DNA from: a bacterium
Lineage (GTDB): Bacteria; Vulcanimicrobiota; Vulcanimicrobiia; Vulcanimicrobiales; Vulcanimicrobiaceae
NCBI GenBank assembly: GCA_021805775.1
Contig: JAJZED010000015.1
Coordinates: 1 to 58,916 of the forward strand
Length of the DNA: 58,916 nucleotides
Direction: 5' to 3'
In this document: one piece after another, positions 21,244 to 29,311 of the stretch
Layout of the letters: the number at the start of each line of letters is the position of its first letter
Numbering within the stretch: the first letter of the stretch is position 1
Made by a program: the position numbers and the translations under genes
Notes under the pieces: model-generated
Database searches by the model: none
Told to the model about the DNA's origin: nothing
Seen by the model: only the letters and a program-made list of their open reading frames with translations

Positions 21244-22382
21244 TGGGCGAACGAATTTATCTCGATCACGCTGCAACGACGCCGGTTTCGACGGTGGCAC
21301 GCGACGCATATCTCAACGCATTGGCAAACGACTATAACCCCAGCTCCTTGCACGCAGAAGGTCGCGCCGCACGCGCCGTTCTCGATGATGCACGCGATCG
21401 CGTAGCCCGCGCTCTCGGGGTTCGGCGAAAAAACGTTCGCTTCACCGGCGGAGGTTCGGAGAGCGACTCCCTGGCGATCCTCGGCGTTGCGCGAATAGCT
21501 CGCGACGGGGTGCGTCGGCGCATCTTGGTCGGTGCGACCGAACATCACGCCGTCTTGCATGCCGCGCGAGCGTTGCAACGGGAAGGCTTCGAGATCGTCA
21601 CGCTACCGGTCGATCGCGAGGGGCGAATCGAGGGCGCCGCCTATCGGCACGAGCTCGACGAACGAACGTTACTGGTTTCGATCCAACTCGCCAACAACGA
21701 GACCGGAGTGCTGCAGCCGATCTCGCTCTTGGCGGCGGAGGCGCACGCGGCGGGGGCGCTCTTTCATACCGACGCCGTGCAGGCCGCGCGTTGGCTCGAC
21801 TGCTCCCCAGAAGCGTTGGGGAGCGACCTGCTCTCGCTCTCCGGGCATAAATTCGGTGCCCCTAAAGGGGTCGGGGTGCTCGCCCTGCGCACCGAGATCG
21901 CACTGGAGCCGCTGATCTACGGCGGCGGGCAAGAGTACGGCTCGCGCGCGGGTACCGAGAATCTCCCCGGCATCGCTGCCTTTGCCGCCGCACTCGAATT
22001 CGCCGTCGAACGGCGCGTCGAGGCCGTACGAAAAGTCGCTGCGATCCGTGCCGGCTTCGAGGAGCGCGCCCGGAGCTCGATCTCCGGGCTCCATATCAAT
22101 GGCGGCGCGGCCGAACGGCTGCCGAATATCTCGAACCTCGCAATTCCGGGGATCGAGTCGGAGGCGCTCCTTATGAAGCTCGATCTCGATGGTGTCGCCG
22201 CCTCGGCTGGGAGCGCATGTACCTCCGGCGTCTTCGAGCCGAGCCACGCGATCGCCGCGATGGGGCTAGAAACGGCGCTCCAACGCGGGGTCGTTCGCTT
22301 TTCATTCGCTCCGGAGAGCGAGGAACGCGCGGTGGCGGAGGCCGGCGAGATCCTCACCGCTGCAATCGAGCGGTTGCGTTAG
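21243..22382 (+). CDS. iscS: cysteine desulfurase (IscS/NifS family)
   Basis: 379 residues. PLP enzyme that takes sulfur from cysteine as a persulfide for Fe-S clusters or tRNA thiolation. YLDHAATTPVS at the N-terminus, GATEHHAVL, NNETGVLQPI, PLP lysine in SLSGHKFGAPKGVG, catalytic Cys in GSACTSGVFEPSHA. No iscU or mnmA is adjacent, so the acceptor is unknown. If selenocysteine is used in this organism, an IscS could also supply selenium (inference only). Confidence 0.93.
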   Translation: MGERIYLDHAATTPVSTVARDAYLNALANDYNPSSLHAEGRAARAVLDDARDRVARALGVRRKNVRFTGGGSESDSLAILGVARIARDGVRRRILVGATEHHAVLHAARALQREGFEIVTLPVDREGRIEGAAYRHELDERTLLVSIQLANNETGVLQPISLLAAEAHAAGALFHTDAVQAARWLDCSPEALGSDLLSLSGHKFGAPKGVGVLALRTEIALEPLIYGGGQEYGSRAGTENLPGIAAFAAALEFAVERRVEAVRKVAAIRAGFEERARSSISGLHINGGAAERLPNISNLAIPGIESEALLMKLDLDGVAASAGSACTSGVFEPSHAIAAMGLETALQRGVVRFSFAPESEERAVAEAGEILTAAIERLR

Positions 22383-22421
22383 CAAGCCTCCGGGGGTGTG
22401 GCCGCGAAAGGGGAATCCATT

Positions 22422-22838
22422 ATGACCAATGACGCCTCTACACTTCATGCGGTACTCGATTTCGGTGTCGGCGGCGGCGTTTTTCTCGCCGGCCTAGCGC
22501 TAATTATCGCAGCAATCGCTCTCGCTCGGACTTTCGGCCGCCTTAATAAGACACTCGAGGTCGTCGATAGCCAACTCGGCGATATCGGCCCGGCAGCCGC
22601 ATCGACCTTGCAACATGTCAGCGGTGCCGCAAGCGGTGCCGAACAGACCGTCGCTCATCTGGCGACCGCGGCAAAATCGCTCGAAGGTGCCGCTTCGGCG
22701 CTCGCGCAGACCGCCGAGCTCTCCAAGAGCGCGGTCGTTCCGGGCGTTACGAGTTTCGGCGAGAGCATTAATATCGTTGCCGATCGTTTGAAACGCTTCG
22801 TCGGTGGGAACGATCCTCGTGGAGGAAACGCAGCGTGA
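22422..22838 (+). CDS. DUF948-like single-pass membrane protein
   Basis: 138 residues from ATG 22422, preceded by AAAGGGGAA. One membrane helix at about 18-37 (GGVFLAGLALIIAAIALART), then an Ala/Ser-rich helical region with repeated heptads (VVDSQLGDIGPAAASTLQ..., TVAHLATAAKSL), typical of DUF948 proteins. Function unknown; such genes often pair with YtxH genes and general-stress sigma factors, as here. Overlaps the next gene (GTGA). Confidence 0.7.
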   Translation: MTNDASTLHAVLDFGVGGGVFLAGLALIIAAIALARTFGRLNKTLEVVDSQLGDIGPAAASTLQHVSGAASGAEQTVAHLATAAKSLEGAASALAQTAELSKSAVVPGVTSFGESINIVADRLKRFVGGNDPRGGNAA

Positions 22839-23149
22839 GTAATCGCCCCAACGGCGGCGGGTTCGTTATCGGCTTATTGATCGGCGCCGCTATCGGTGCG
22901 GCCGCCGCAATTTTGCTCGCCGACGAAGAGACACGCGATGCGGTGATCGGAAGAGCGCGCGAAGCGAGCAACCAAGCCGTCGACGCGACCGGCGACATTC
23001 GCGACCGCGTCGGTGAGGCTACGGCAGTGTGGCAAACCAATGCCGCCGATCTCTACGAGCGCGGACGGACGATCTTGGAGCAGGCACGCGCGACTGGAAA
23101 CGGCCATTCCGAGAACGGTCATACCGAGCAGCAGGCGGACGGGGCGTAG
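22835..23149 (+). CDS. YtxH-like protein
   Basis: 104 residues from GTG 22835. Glycine/alanine-rich membrane helix GFVIGLLIGAAIGAAAAILLA followed by DEETRDAVI, the hallmark of YtxH proteins, then an amphipathic Ala/Asp/Arg-rich tail. The family belongs to stress regulons in Bacillus. It is coupled on both sides and leads straight into the anti-sigma antagonist gene, which supports a stress-linked operon. Confidence 0.75.
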   Translation: MSNRPNGGGFVIGLLIGAAIGAAAAILLADEETRDAVIGRAREASNQAVDATGDIRDRVGEATAVWQTNAADLYERGRTILEQARATGNGHSENGHTEQQADGA

Positions 23150-23502
23150 TGGCGCGCGTGGAAATCGATATGCAGGTACGCTCCGTGAACGGCTCCATAG
23201 CGGTTGTATCGCTCGACGGCGAGATCGACGTTTACACCTCCCCGAAGGTCAAAGATTTCATCGGGAAACTCATCGACAAAGGAACCTATACCTTTGCCAT
23301 CGATCTGCAAAACGTTCGCTACATCGATTCAACCGGGCTGGGCGTACTTATCGGCGGATTGAAGCGGGTACGCGAGCACGGCGGCGCCGTGACGCTCGTC
23401 TCGACCAACCCGCAAACGCGGAAAATTTTCGATATTACCGGACTCATCAAAGTGTTCGATATCTACGAGAGCGTCGACGACGCCGTCAACGCATTGAAAT
23501 GA
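23149..23502 (+). CDS. rsbV: anti-sigma factor antagonist (STAS domain, RsbV/SpoIIAA type)
   Basis: 117 residues from GTG 23149, overlapping the stop of the YtxH gene by one base. Complete STAS fold. The phosphorylatable Ser sits in RYIDSTGLGVLIGGLKR near residue 60. When unphosphorylated it binds RsbW and frees the sigma factor. ATGATG overlap with the next gene indicates tight coupling. Confidence 0.93.
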   Translation: MARVEIDMQVRSVNGSIAVVSLDGEIDVYTSPKVKDFIGKLIDKGTYTFAIDLQNVRYIDSTGLGVLIGGLKRVREHGGAVTLVSTNPQTRKIFDITGLIKVFDIYESVDDAVNALK

Positions 23503-23936
23503 TGCAAGCGCGCGAGATCGGCAGCGAGAGTCATGAGATCGAAGTTCGCATTCCGTCTCGCGCCGAGTGGGTCGCGCTCGCGCGGCTCTCGGTGGCTACC
23601 GTCGCCGCCCGCATGCATTTCAACGTCGACGAAATCGCCGACCTCAAGCTGGCCGTAGCCGAGGCGTGCACGAATGCCATCCAGCACGCCCGCGAGAGCG
23701 ACGAAATCGTTATTACGTGCCGGATATACAACGACGGCCTGCAGATATGCGTGCGCGATTTCGGCATCGGAACCGAGGCCGAGCGAATCCGCTCGCGCGA
23801 TCTCGGCGAGCCGCGCGTCGGAGGGCTCGGCGTCTATCTCATACGTGCGCTCATGGACGAAGTTGAGTATCGCGTTGAAGCCGAGAGCGGTACCGTCCTG
23901 ACGATGTTTAAGCGGCTTGGCAATAGCGCGCGATAA
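23499..23936 (+). CDS. rsbW: anti-sigma factor / serine kinase (RsbW, HATPase_c)
   Basis: 145 residues from ATG 23499 (or 23502). GHKL ATPase fold: N box LAVAEACTNAIQHA, G1 box VRDFGIGTE, G2 box VGGLGVYLIRALMDEVEY. Binds the sigma factor and phosphorylates the STAS partner encoded just upstream. Stops 61 bases before the sigma gene. Confidence 0.93.
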   Translation: MMQAREIGSESHEIEVRIPSRAEWVALARLSVATVAARMHFNVDEIADLKLAVAEACTNAIQHARESDEIVITCRIYNDGLQICVRDFGIGTEAERIRSRDLGEPRVGGLGVYLIRALMDEVEYRVEAESGTVLTMFKRLGNSAR

Positions 23937-23997
23937 GGGAATGCTCGACGGATCCGGGCGGGCGGCCGGAGCCATCGATGCGTTCCGGTAGATCTCG

Positions 23998-24774
23998 ATG
24001 AGCGAGGGAGAATCGGCGGAGTCGCTGCTCGCGCGTTTTTTGGCTCTCAAGCAGGCCGGCGATGACGACGGCGCCGCCGCAGAGCGCTCGCAACTGCGCT
24101 CGCAACTCGTCGAGCGTCATTTAGGGCTCGTCCGTTTTCTCGCCAAGCGTTTCGTCGATCGCGGTGAGCCCTACGAAGATCTTCTGCAGATCGCCACGCT
24201 CGGGCTTATCAACGCGATCGATCGCTATCAACCGGCGTTCGGCACGCAGTTCGCAACCTTCGCTACGCCGACGATCCTCGGTGAGTTAAAGCGCTATTTC
24301 CGCGATAAGCGCTGGTCGGTTCACGTGCCGCGCCGGCTGAAGGAGCTCGCACTGGCGATCGGCTCGGCGACCGATCGGCTCACCGGCGATCTCGGAAGAA
24401 CGCCGACTCCGGCGGAGATCGCGCAACACCTCGGGGTGGAGGTCGAGGCCGTGCTCGAGGCGATGGAGGCCGGCGGGGCGCTCTCGCCGCTCTCGCTCGA
24501 TGCCGGCCTCGAGAGCGAGGAGGGCACCCGGCGGCTCGCCCCGAGAATCGGGGTTCCCGACGGCGACCTCGAACTGGTTCCGGAGCGCGCGGAGATCGCC
24601 CAAGCGCTCGAACGGCTCCCGGGGCGCGAGCGGATCGTGCTACGCCTCCGCTTTTTCGAGGGGCAGACCCAGCGTGAGGTCGGCGAGCGACTCGGGACCT
24701 CGCAGATGCAGATATCGCGGATCGAGCAACGGGCGCTGGCTCGCCTGCGGCAAGTGCTGGCACCACCGTCGTAG
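23998..24774 (+). CDS. sigB: RNA polymerase sigma factor, SigB/SigF/SigG family
   Basis: 258 residues. Region 2: VRFLAKRFVDRGEPYEDLLQIATLGLINAID..., with the -10 recognition helix around FATFATPTILGELKRYFRD. Region 3: HVPRRLKELA. Region 4: ERLPGRERIVLRLRFFEGQTQREVGERLGTSQMQISRIE. Group 3 sigma of the stress/sporulation type, controlled by the RsbV-RsbW pair upstream. No RsbU-type phosphatase is in the window, so the signal input lies elsewhere. Confidence 0.93.
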   Translation: MSEGESAESLLARFLALKQAGDDDGAAAERSQLRSQLVERHLGLVRFLAKRFVDRGEPYEDLLQIATLGLINAIDRYQPAFGTQFATFATPTILGELKRYFRDKRWSVHVPRRLKELALAIGSATDRLTGDLGRTPTPAEIAQHLGVEVEAVLEAMEAGGALSPLSLDAGLESEEGTRRLAPRIGVPDGDLELVPERAEIAQALERLPGRERIVLRLRFFEGQTQREVGERLGTSQMQISRIEQRALARLRQVLAPPS

Positions 24775-24811
24775 CGCAACGCGCGGCACTCTGCTACCAT
24801 ACGGGGTGCCT

Positions 24812-27436
24812 ATGCCGATGACGAGCCAAGAACTCCGCCAAGCGTGGATCGATTTCTTTGTTGCCCGAGGGCACAAACACGTTCCATCGGCGAGTTTAAT
24901 CCCCGACGAGATCTCCACGACGCTCTTTACCATCGCGGGAATGGAGCAATTCGTGCCGGCTTTTCTCGGCGAACAGCCCGCGCCCGCTCCGCGCGTCGTT
25001 ACCGTGCAGCGCTGCTTGCGCGTCGCCGGGGCGAAGAGCGATATCGAGAACGTCGGGCGCACCGGGCGGCACGGCACCTTTCTCGAGATGCTCGGCAATT
25101 TTAGTTTCGGAGATTATTACAAACCGCAAGCAATCGCATGGGCGTGGGAGTTCGTCACCCGCGTGATGCGCCTCGATCCCGAGCGGCTCTACGTCACGGT
25201 ACATACCGAGGACGACGAAGCGGCGCGTATTTGGGAGAGCGAGATCGGGCTCGACGCGGCGCGTATCAGTCGCTTCGACGACGATAATTTCTGGACGATG
25301 GGCCCGACCGGTCCGTGCGGCCCTTCGACCGAGATTTTCTACGATATCGGAGAAGCGTATGCTAGCGGCCCCGAGGACATCGGCCCGAACCTCGGCAATC
25401 GCTACGTGGAGATCTGGAACGTCGTCTTCCAGCAATTCAATCGTTCCGCCGATGGAACGCTTTCGGAGTTGCCGCGGAAATCGATCGATACCGGAGCCGG
25501 GCTCGAGCGAATGCTCGCCGTCGTCAACGGCAAGGCGTCGATGTACGAAACCGATCTCTTTCTCGATCTCGTTGCGGCGCAACCGCAGCCGAAGGCAAGT
25601 TCGCTCTCGCCCGCCGAACAACGCGTGCGGCAAAATATCATCGCCGACCACGCGCGCGCGGTAACGTTTCTCATCAACGACGGAATCTATCCGTCGAACA
25701 GCGATCGTGGGTACGTGCTGCGCTTCTTGATTCGCCGCGCGATTCGCCAGGGACGCCTGCTCGGATATCCCGAGGGATTTCTTGCCGGCCTCGTGCCGGC
25801 GGTCGTCGATTCGCTCGCGAGCGGATACCCGGATCTGCGGCAAAATACGCAGCGCATCGTGGGGGCGCTCGAACGCGAAGAGCAGACCTTCAACCGTACG
25901 CTCGAACGCGGATTAACCGTTCTCGACCGCATGATCGAAGAAGCAAACGAAAATTGCACGCGGCTCATTTCGGGCGAAGATGCATTTACGTTGCACGATA
26001 CGCACGGCTTCCCCATCGAACTTAGCCGCGAGATCGCCGCAGAGCGCGGCGTCGCGATCGATACGGCGGCATTTGAGAGCGAGATGGAAGCGCAGCGAAA
26101 TCGCGCGCGAAGCGATGCCGCCGCGAAGCGCGCGGTGGTAACGCTCGCGGAGCTTCCGGCGATAAAATCGACCTTTACCGGCTACGACGGGCTCGAAGGG
26201 GCGGGTACGATCGTCGCAATGCTCGATGCCGACCAAAAAGCGACCCAAGAACTCGCCGGCGGCGCGCGCGGACGGATCGTTCTCGACTCCACGTCGTTCT
26301 ATGCCGAGCGCGGAGGACAAATAGGCGATCGCGGTGTGTTGCTCGGTGAGGACGCGCTCTTCGAAGTCGAGGATACACAGTATTTAGGCGATGCGGTGGT
26401 GCATATCGGCATCGTCCGCAGTGGGGCGCTGCGCGTCGGCGAACGCGTAACCACAACGGTACACGATTGGTGGCGGCGCGAAATACGGCGCCATCATACC
26501 TCGGCGCATCTGTTACAACGTGCGTTACGGGAAGTGCTCGGCGACGATGTCGCCCAAGCCGGTTCGTGGGTTGGGATCGACCGCATGCGATTCGATTTTC
26601 GCTGGTCGGCAGGGGCGCTCTCGCCAGAGCAACGTCGTGAGGTAGCGCATCGAATCAACCGAATGATTCGCGACGATTCGCCGTTGCAAACGCGCGAACT
26701 GCCGCTCGAAGAAGCGAAGCAGACCGGGGCCGTCTGGATGTTCGGTGAAAAATATGGCGACCGCGTGCGCGTGGTGCAGGCCGGTCCATCGATTGAATTT
26801 TGCGGCGGGACTCACGCCCACTCTACGGGCGAACTCGGTCTATTCGTGATCCTCAACGAATCTTCGATCGGCAGCGGCGTACGCCGGATCGAGAGTTGCG
26901 TCTCGGAGTCCGCCGAGCAATTCGTTACGAAACAACAAGAAATGGTTGCCGAGATCTCCGGCGCCCTGGCCACCAATCCGGACGAGCTCGGCGAGCGCGT
27001 AGCACGCCTTCAGCGCGAAGTGCGCGATCTTCAGGGTGCGCTCGGACAGCTCAACGCAAGAATTGCAGGCGCCGACGCGGCTCGTTATTGCGACGCCGCC
27101 GAGGGTGAGGGTGCGCGGCGCTTCGTCGGCGCGATCGTTCCCGAAGCGAATGCCGAGGCACTCCGTCACCTGCAGGCGGCGATCCGTTCGCGAATGCCGC
27201 ATGGCACGATTGCGTTGGTCGGAACCGACGGCGAGAGCGCAAGCCTCCTGGTGAGTGCCGCCGATGACGCCGTTGCCGCAGGCATTCACAGCGGCAACCT
27301 CGTGAAGTTGGCCGCTCCCGCACTCGGCGGTAAGGGCGGAGGACAGGCCGCGCACGCGCAAGGCGGCGGCAAAAACGTTTCCGGCGCTCCGGCGGCACTC
27401 GCGGCGATCCGCGCTGCCGTGCTCGGCGCGCCATGA
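24812..27436 (+). CDS. alaS: alanyl-tRNA synthetase
   Basis: 874 residues from ATG 24812; a longer frame reaching into the sigma gene is spurious. Class II core with SQELRQAWIDFFVARGHKHVPS, NVGRTGRHGTFLEMLGNF and GPTGPCGPSTEIFYD; editing domain HTSAHLLQRALREVLG and CGGTHAHSTGELG (zinc/editing His and Cys); C-terminal DHHA1/C-Ala ending GGKGGGQAAHAQGGGKN. Normal length. Four-base overlap with the next gene. Confidence 0.97.
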   Translation: MPMTSQELRQAWIDFFVARGHKHVPSASLIPDEISTTLFTIAGMEQFVPAFLGEQPAPAPRVVTVQRCLRVAGAKSDIENVGRTGRHGTFLEMLGNFSFGDYYKPQAIAWAWEFVTRVMRLDPERLYVTVHTEDDEAARIWESEIGLDAARISRFDDDNFWTMGPTGPCGPSTEIFYDIGEAYASGPEDIGPNLGNRYVEIWNVVFQQFNRSADGTLSELPRKSIDTGAGLERMLAVVNGKASMYETDLFLDLVAAQPQPKASSLSPAEQRVRQNIIADHARAVTFLINDGIYPSNSDRGYVLRFLIRRAIRQGRLLGYPEGFLAGLVPAVVDSLASGYPDLRQNTQRIVGALEREEQTFNRTLERGLTVLDRMIEEANENCTRLISGEDAFTLHDTHGFPIELSREIAAERGVAIDTAAFESEMEAQRNRARSDAAAKRAVVTLAELPAIKSTFTGYDGLEGAGTIVAMLDADQKATQELAGGARGRIVLDSTSFYAERGGQIGDRGVLLGEDALFEVEDTQYLGDAVVHIGIVRSGALRVGERVTTTVHDWWRREIRRHHTSAHLLQRALREVLGDDVAQAGSWVGIDRMRFDFRWSAGALSPEQRREVAHRINRMIRDDSPLQTRELPLEEAKQTGAVWMFGEKYGDRVRVVQAGPSIEFCGGTHAHSTGELGLFVILNESSIGSGVRRIESCVSESAEQFVTKQQEMVAEISGALATNPDELGERVARLQREVRDLQGALGQLNARIAGADAARYCDAAEGEGARRFVGAIVPEANAEALRHLQAAIRSRMPHGTIALVGTDGESASLLVSAADDAVAAGIHSGNLVKLAAPALGGKGGGQAAHAQGGGKNVSGAPAALAAIRAAVLGAP

Positions 27437-28137
27437 TCGGGCGCCGCGCGAGCCTCGCCCTTGCCTCTGCCGGCGTTCTTTTGCTCGCCCTGGCCGGGGC
27501 GCCAAAACGACAAGATTCGCAAGTCGTTCTCGACGAGTACGTGCGTGCGATGGGTTCGTTAGCGATGCCGACGGCATCGATCTGCAATTATTCGATCTCG
27601 CAGGCCGGGCCGGTACAGATCGAGCAGCAACACCTCCTCTACCGTCAAGGCGACCTCGTTCGCGATACGCTCCTCTCGTCGCAGGGAATTCCGTTACGCG
27701 CGAAATCGATTCTCATCGCCCGTCGCGCCGATCGCTATGCGATCGACCGGCTCGCACCGACGCTCCACGATTACGAAGTGCTCTTTCTCTCGGCGCATAA
27801 AGTCGGGGCGAATTTCGACTATCGCTATCAAGCGACCGCGCTCGCGCCCGCATCGCGCTTCTCCATCACCGGGTTTACGATTGCGAGCGGGCGTTTTCTT
27901 CCGAGTGCGATTGCGTTTACGTCTTCGGGCGGCGGGGCCGAAGGGCACGGTGCGATACTCTACCATGCCGCCGGTCGTTATTGGGTGCCCTACGAAGTTT
28001 ACGTGACCGGTAGTATCCACGGAAAGCCGGCCAACGAACGCATTACGTGGAGCAACTGTCGTTTCCCGCGCTCGTTGCCCGAGACAACTTTCCGCGTGCC
28101 GCGGCCGCTTCCGAGTGCAACGCTTCCTCCTATTTAA
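27433..28137 (+). CDS. exported protein of unknown function
   Basis: 234 residues with a signal peptide (ASLALASAGVLLLALAGAP). The mature part is mostly beta strands with a YNSISQ-like start (ICNYSISQAGPVQIEQQHLLYRQ) and a late WSNCRFPRSLPE; two cysteines could form a disulfide. It resembles outer-membrane lipoprotein-sorting-like domains in strand pattern only. ATGA overlap with alaS. I do not recognise the family. Confidence 0.6.
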   Translation: MIGRRASLALASAGVLLLALAGAPKRQDSQVVLDEYVRAMGSLAMPTASICNYSISQAGPVQIEQQHLLYRQGDLVRDTLLSSQGIPLRAKSILIARRADRYAIDRLAPTLHDYEVLFLSAHKVGANFDYRYQATALAPASRFSITGFTIASGRFLPSAIAFTSSGGGAEGHGAILYHAAGRYWVPYEVYVTGSIHGKPANERITWSNCRFPRSLPETTFRVPRPLPSATLPPI

Positions 28138-29311
28138 CCGCCTCGCGGTACCGCGCAGCGTTCTCGTCGGCGTCGCAGCGTTTTTTGTCGCGTGGATCGT
28201 CTCGCACGGCCGCTCGACGCCGTATAATAATTACGTTCTCCTCGCCGAGGCTTTCTTGCATGGCCGGCTGGCCATCGACTGGCCCGGCGCGTACATCGAT
28301 GCGCTCGCCTATAACGGCGCCCATTATATTATCGAAGCGCCGTTTCCGGCGATCCTTCTGCTGCCGTTCGTCGCGATTTTTGGAACTGGGGCCAACCAAA
28401 CGCTGCTCGCCTGCGCGCTCGGCGGGCTCGCCATCGGCGCGCTGTGGCGTATTGGAGAGCATTACGGCCTCGATATTCGCGCGAATCTATGGCTAGCCGT
28501 ATTTGCCTTTGCCGGCACCGATCTTTTATGGGCCGCGATGCTTGGGGATGTCTGGTTTATCGCCAACGTCAGCGCGTTTGCGTTCGCGTTGCTGCTCTGG
28601 CTGGAACTGCGTACCGCAAAGCGCGGCTGGCTCGTCGCGCTCTATCTTGCGGCGGCGGTAGAATCGCGGTTTAGTCTCGTCGTCATCGCTCCGCTCGTTC
28701 TCGCGCTCCTCCTCGTCGCCGATGAGGGGGCGCCGCGCCTGCACCCGCAATGGCGTTCGCGTCTCATCGGTTTTCTGGCCGTAGCGTTGCCCGTCGCCGC
28801 GCTCTGGGTTGCCTACAATCTCGGTCGTTGGGGAACGTGGGACGATATCGGCTACGCCATGTGGTTCCATCAAGACCCCGCCGGCAGCCCCTATGGGTCG
28901 CCTTTTGCGCTGCGCTATCTTCCCTATCAGCTGCAATCGTTTTTTCTGCAGATGCCGACCGTGCTCTCCGGTTTTCCGTATCTACGCCCCGAGATGACGG
29001 GCGTGGCGCTCACCTGGACCTCGCCCGCGTTGGTGCTGGTAGCCTGGGCGCGCAGACCGTTGCGCGATACCATCGTTCTTTGGCTGATGTTGCTTGCGAC
29101 GTGGCTGCCGAATCTCGTCTATTACGTTAATGGCTTCGCGCAATTCGGGATGCGCCACGCACTCGATTTCGAACCCTTCGCCGTCGTGCTGATCGCCATC
29201 GCGCTCCGACGCGGAATCCCGCGTTGGGGATATCCGCTGATCCTCTACTCCGCGCTCGTCGGGCTTTGGGGTTGCTGGTATTGGAACGCGTTTATTCGAC
29301 CGGGAAATTAG
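28115..29311 (+). CDS. polytopic membrane protein, glycosyltransferase-39/PMT-like
   Basis: 398 residues from GTG 28115, overlapping the upstream gene by 23 bases. Around ten hydrophobic segments. The first periplasmic loop holds NNYVLLAEAFLHGRLAID, similar to the early acidic loop of GT-C lipid-linked-sugar transferases, and a charged loop YAMWFHQDPAG lies in the second half. Probable role: moving a sugar from a polyprenyl carrier onto a surface molecule. Substrate unknown. It overlaps the convergent gene by 20 bases. Confidence 0.6.
   Translation: MQRFLLFNRLAVPRSVLVGVAAFFVAWIVSHGRSTPYNNYVLLAEAFLHGRLAIDWPGAYIDALAYNGAHYIIEAPFPAILLLPFVAIFGTGANQTLLACALGGLAIGALWRIGEHYGLDIRANLWLAVFAFAGTDLLWAAMLGDVWFIANVSAFAFALLLWLELRTAKRGWLVALYLAAAVESRFSLVVIAPLVLALLLVADEGAPRLHPQWRSRLIGFLAVALPVAALWVAYNLGRWGTWDDIGYAMWFHQDPAGSPYGSPFALRYLPYQLQSFFLQMPTVLSGFPYLRPEMTGVALTWTSPALVLVAWARRPLRDTIVLWLMLLATWLPNLVYYVNGFAQFGMRHALDFEPFAVVLIAIALRRGIPRWGYPLILYSALVGLWGCWYWNAFIRPGN

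Noticed and set aside
24500-24811. N-terminal extension of alaS into the sigma factor gene
   Set aside because: Arg/Ser-rich out-of-frame translation of sigma region 4; AlaRS begins at TSQELRQAW.
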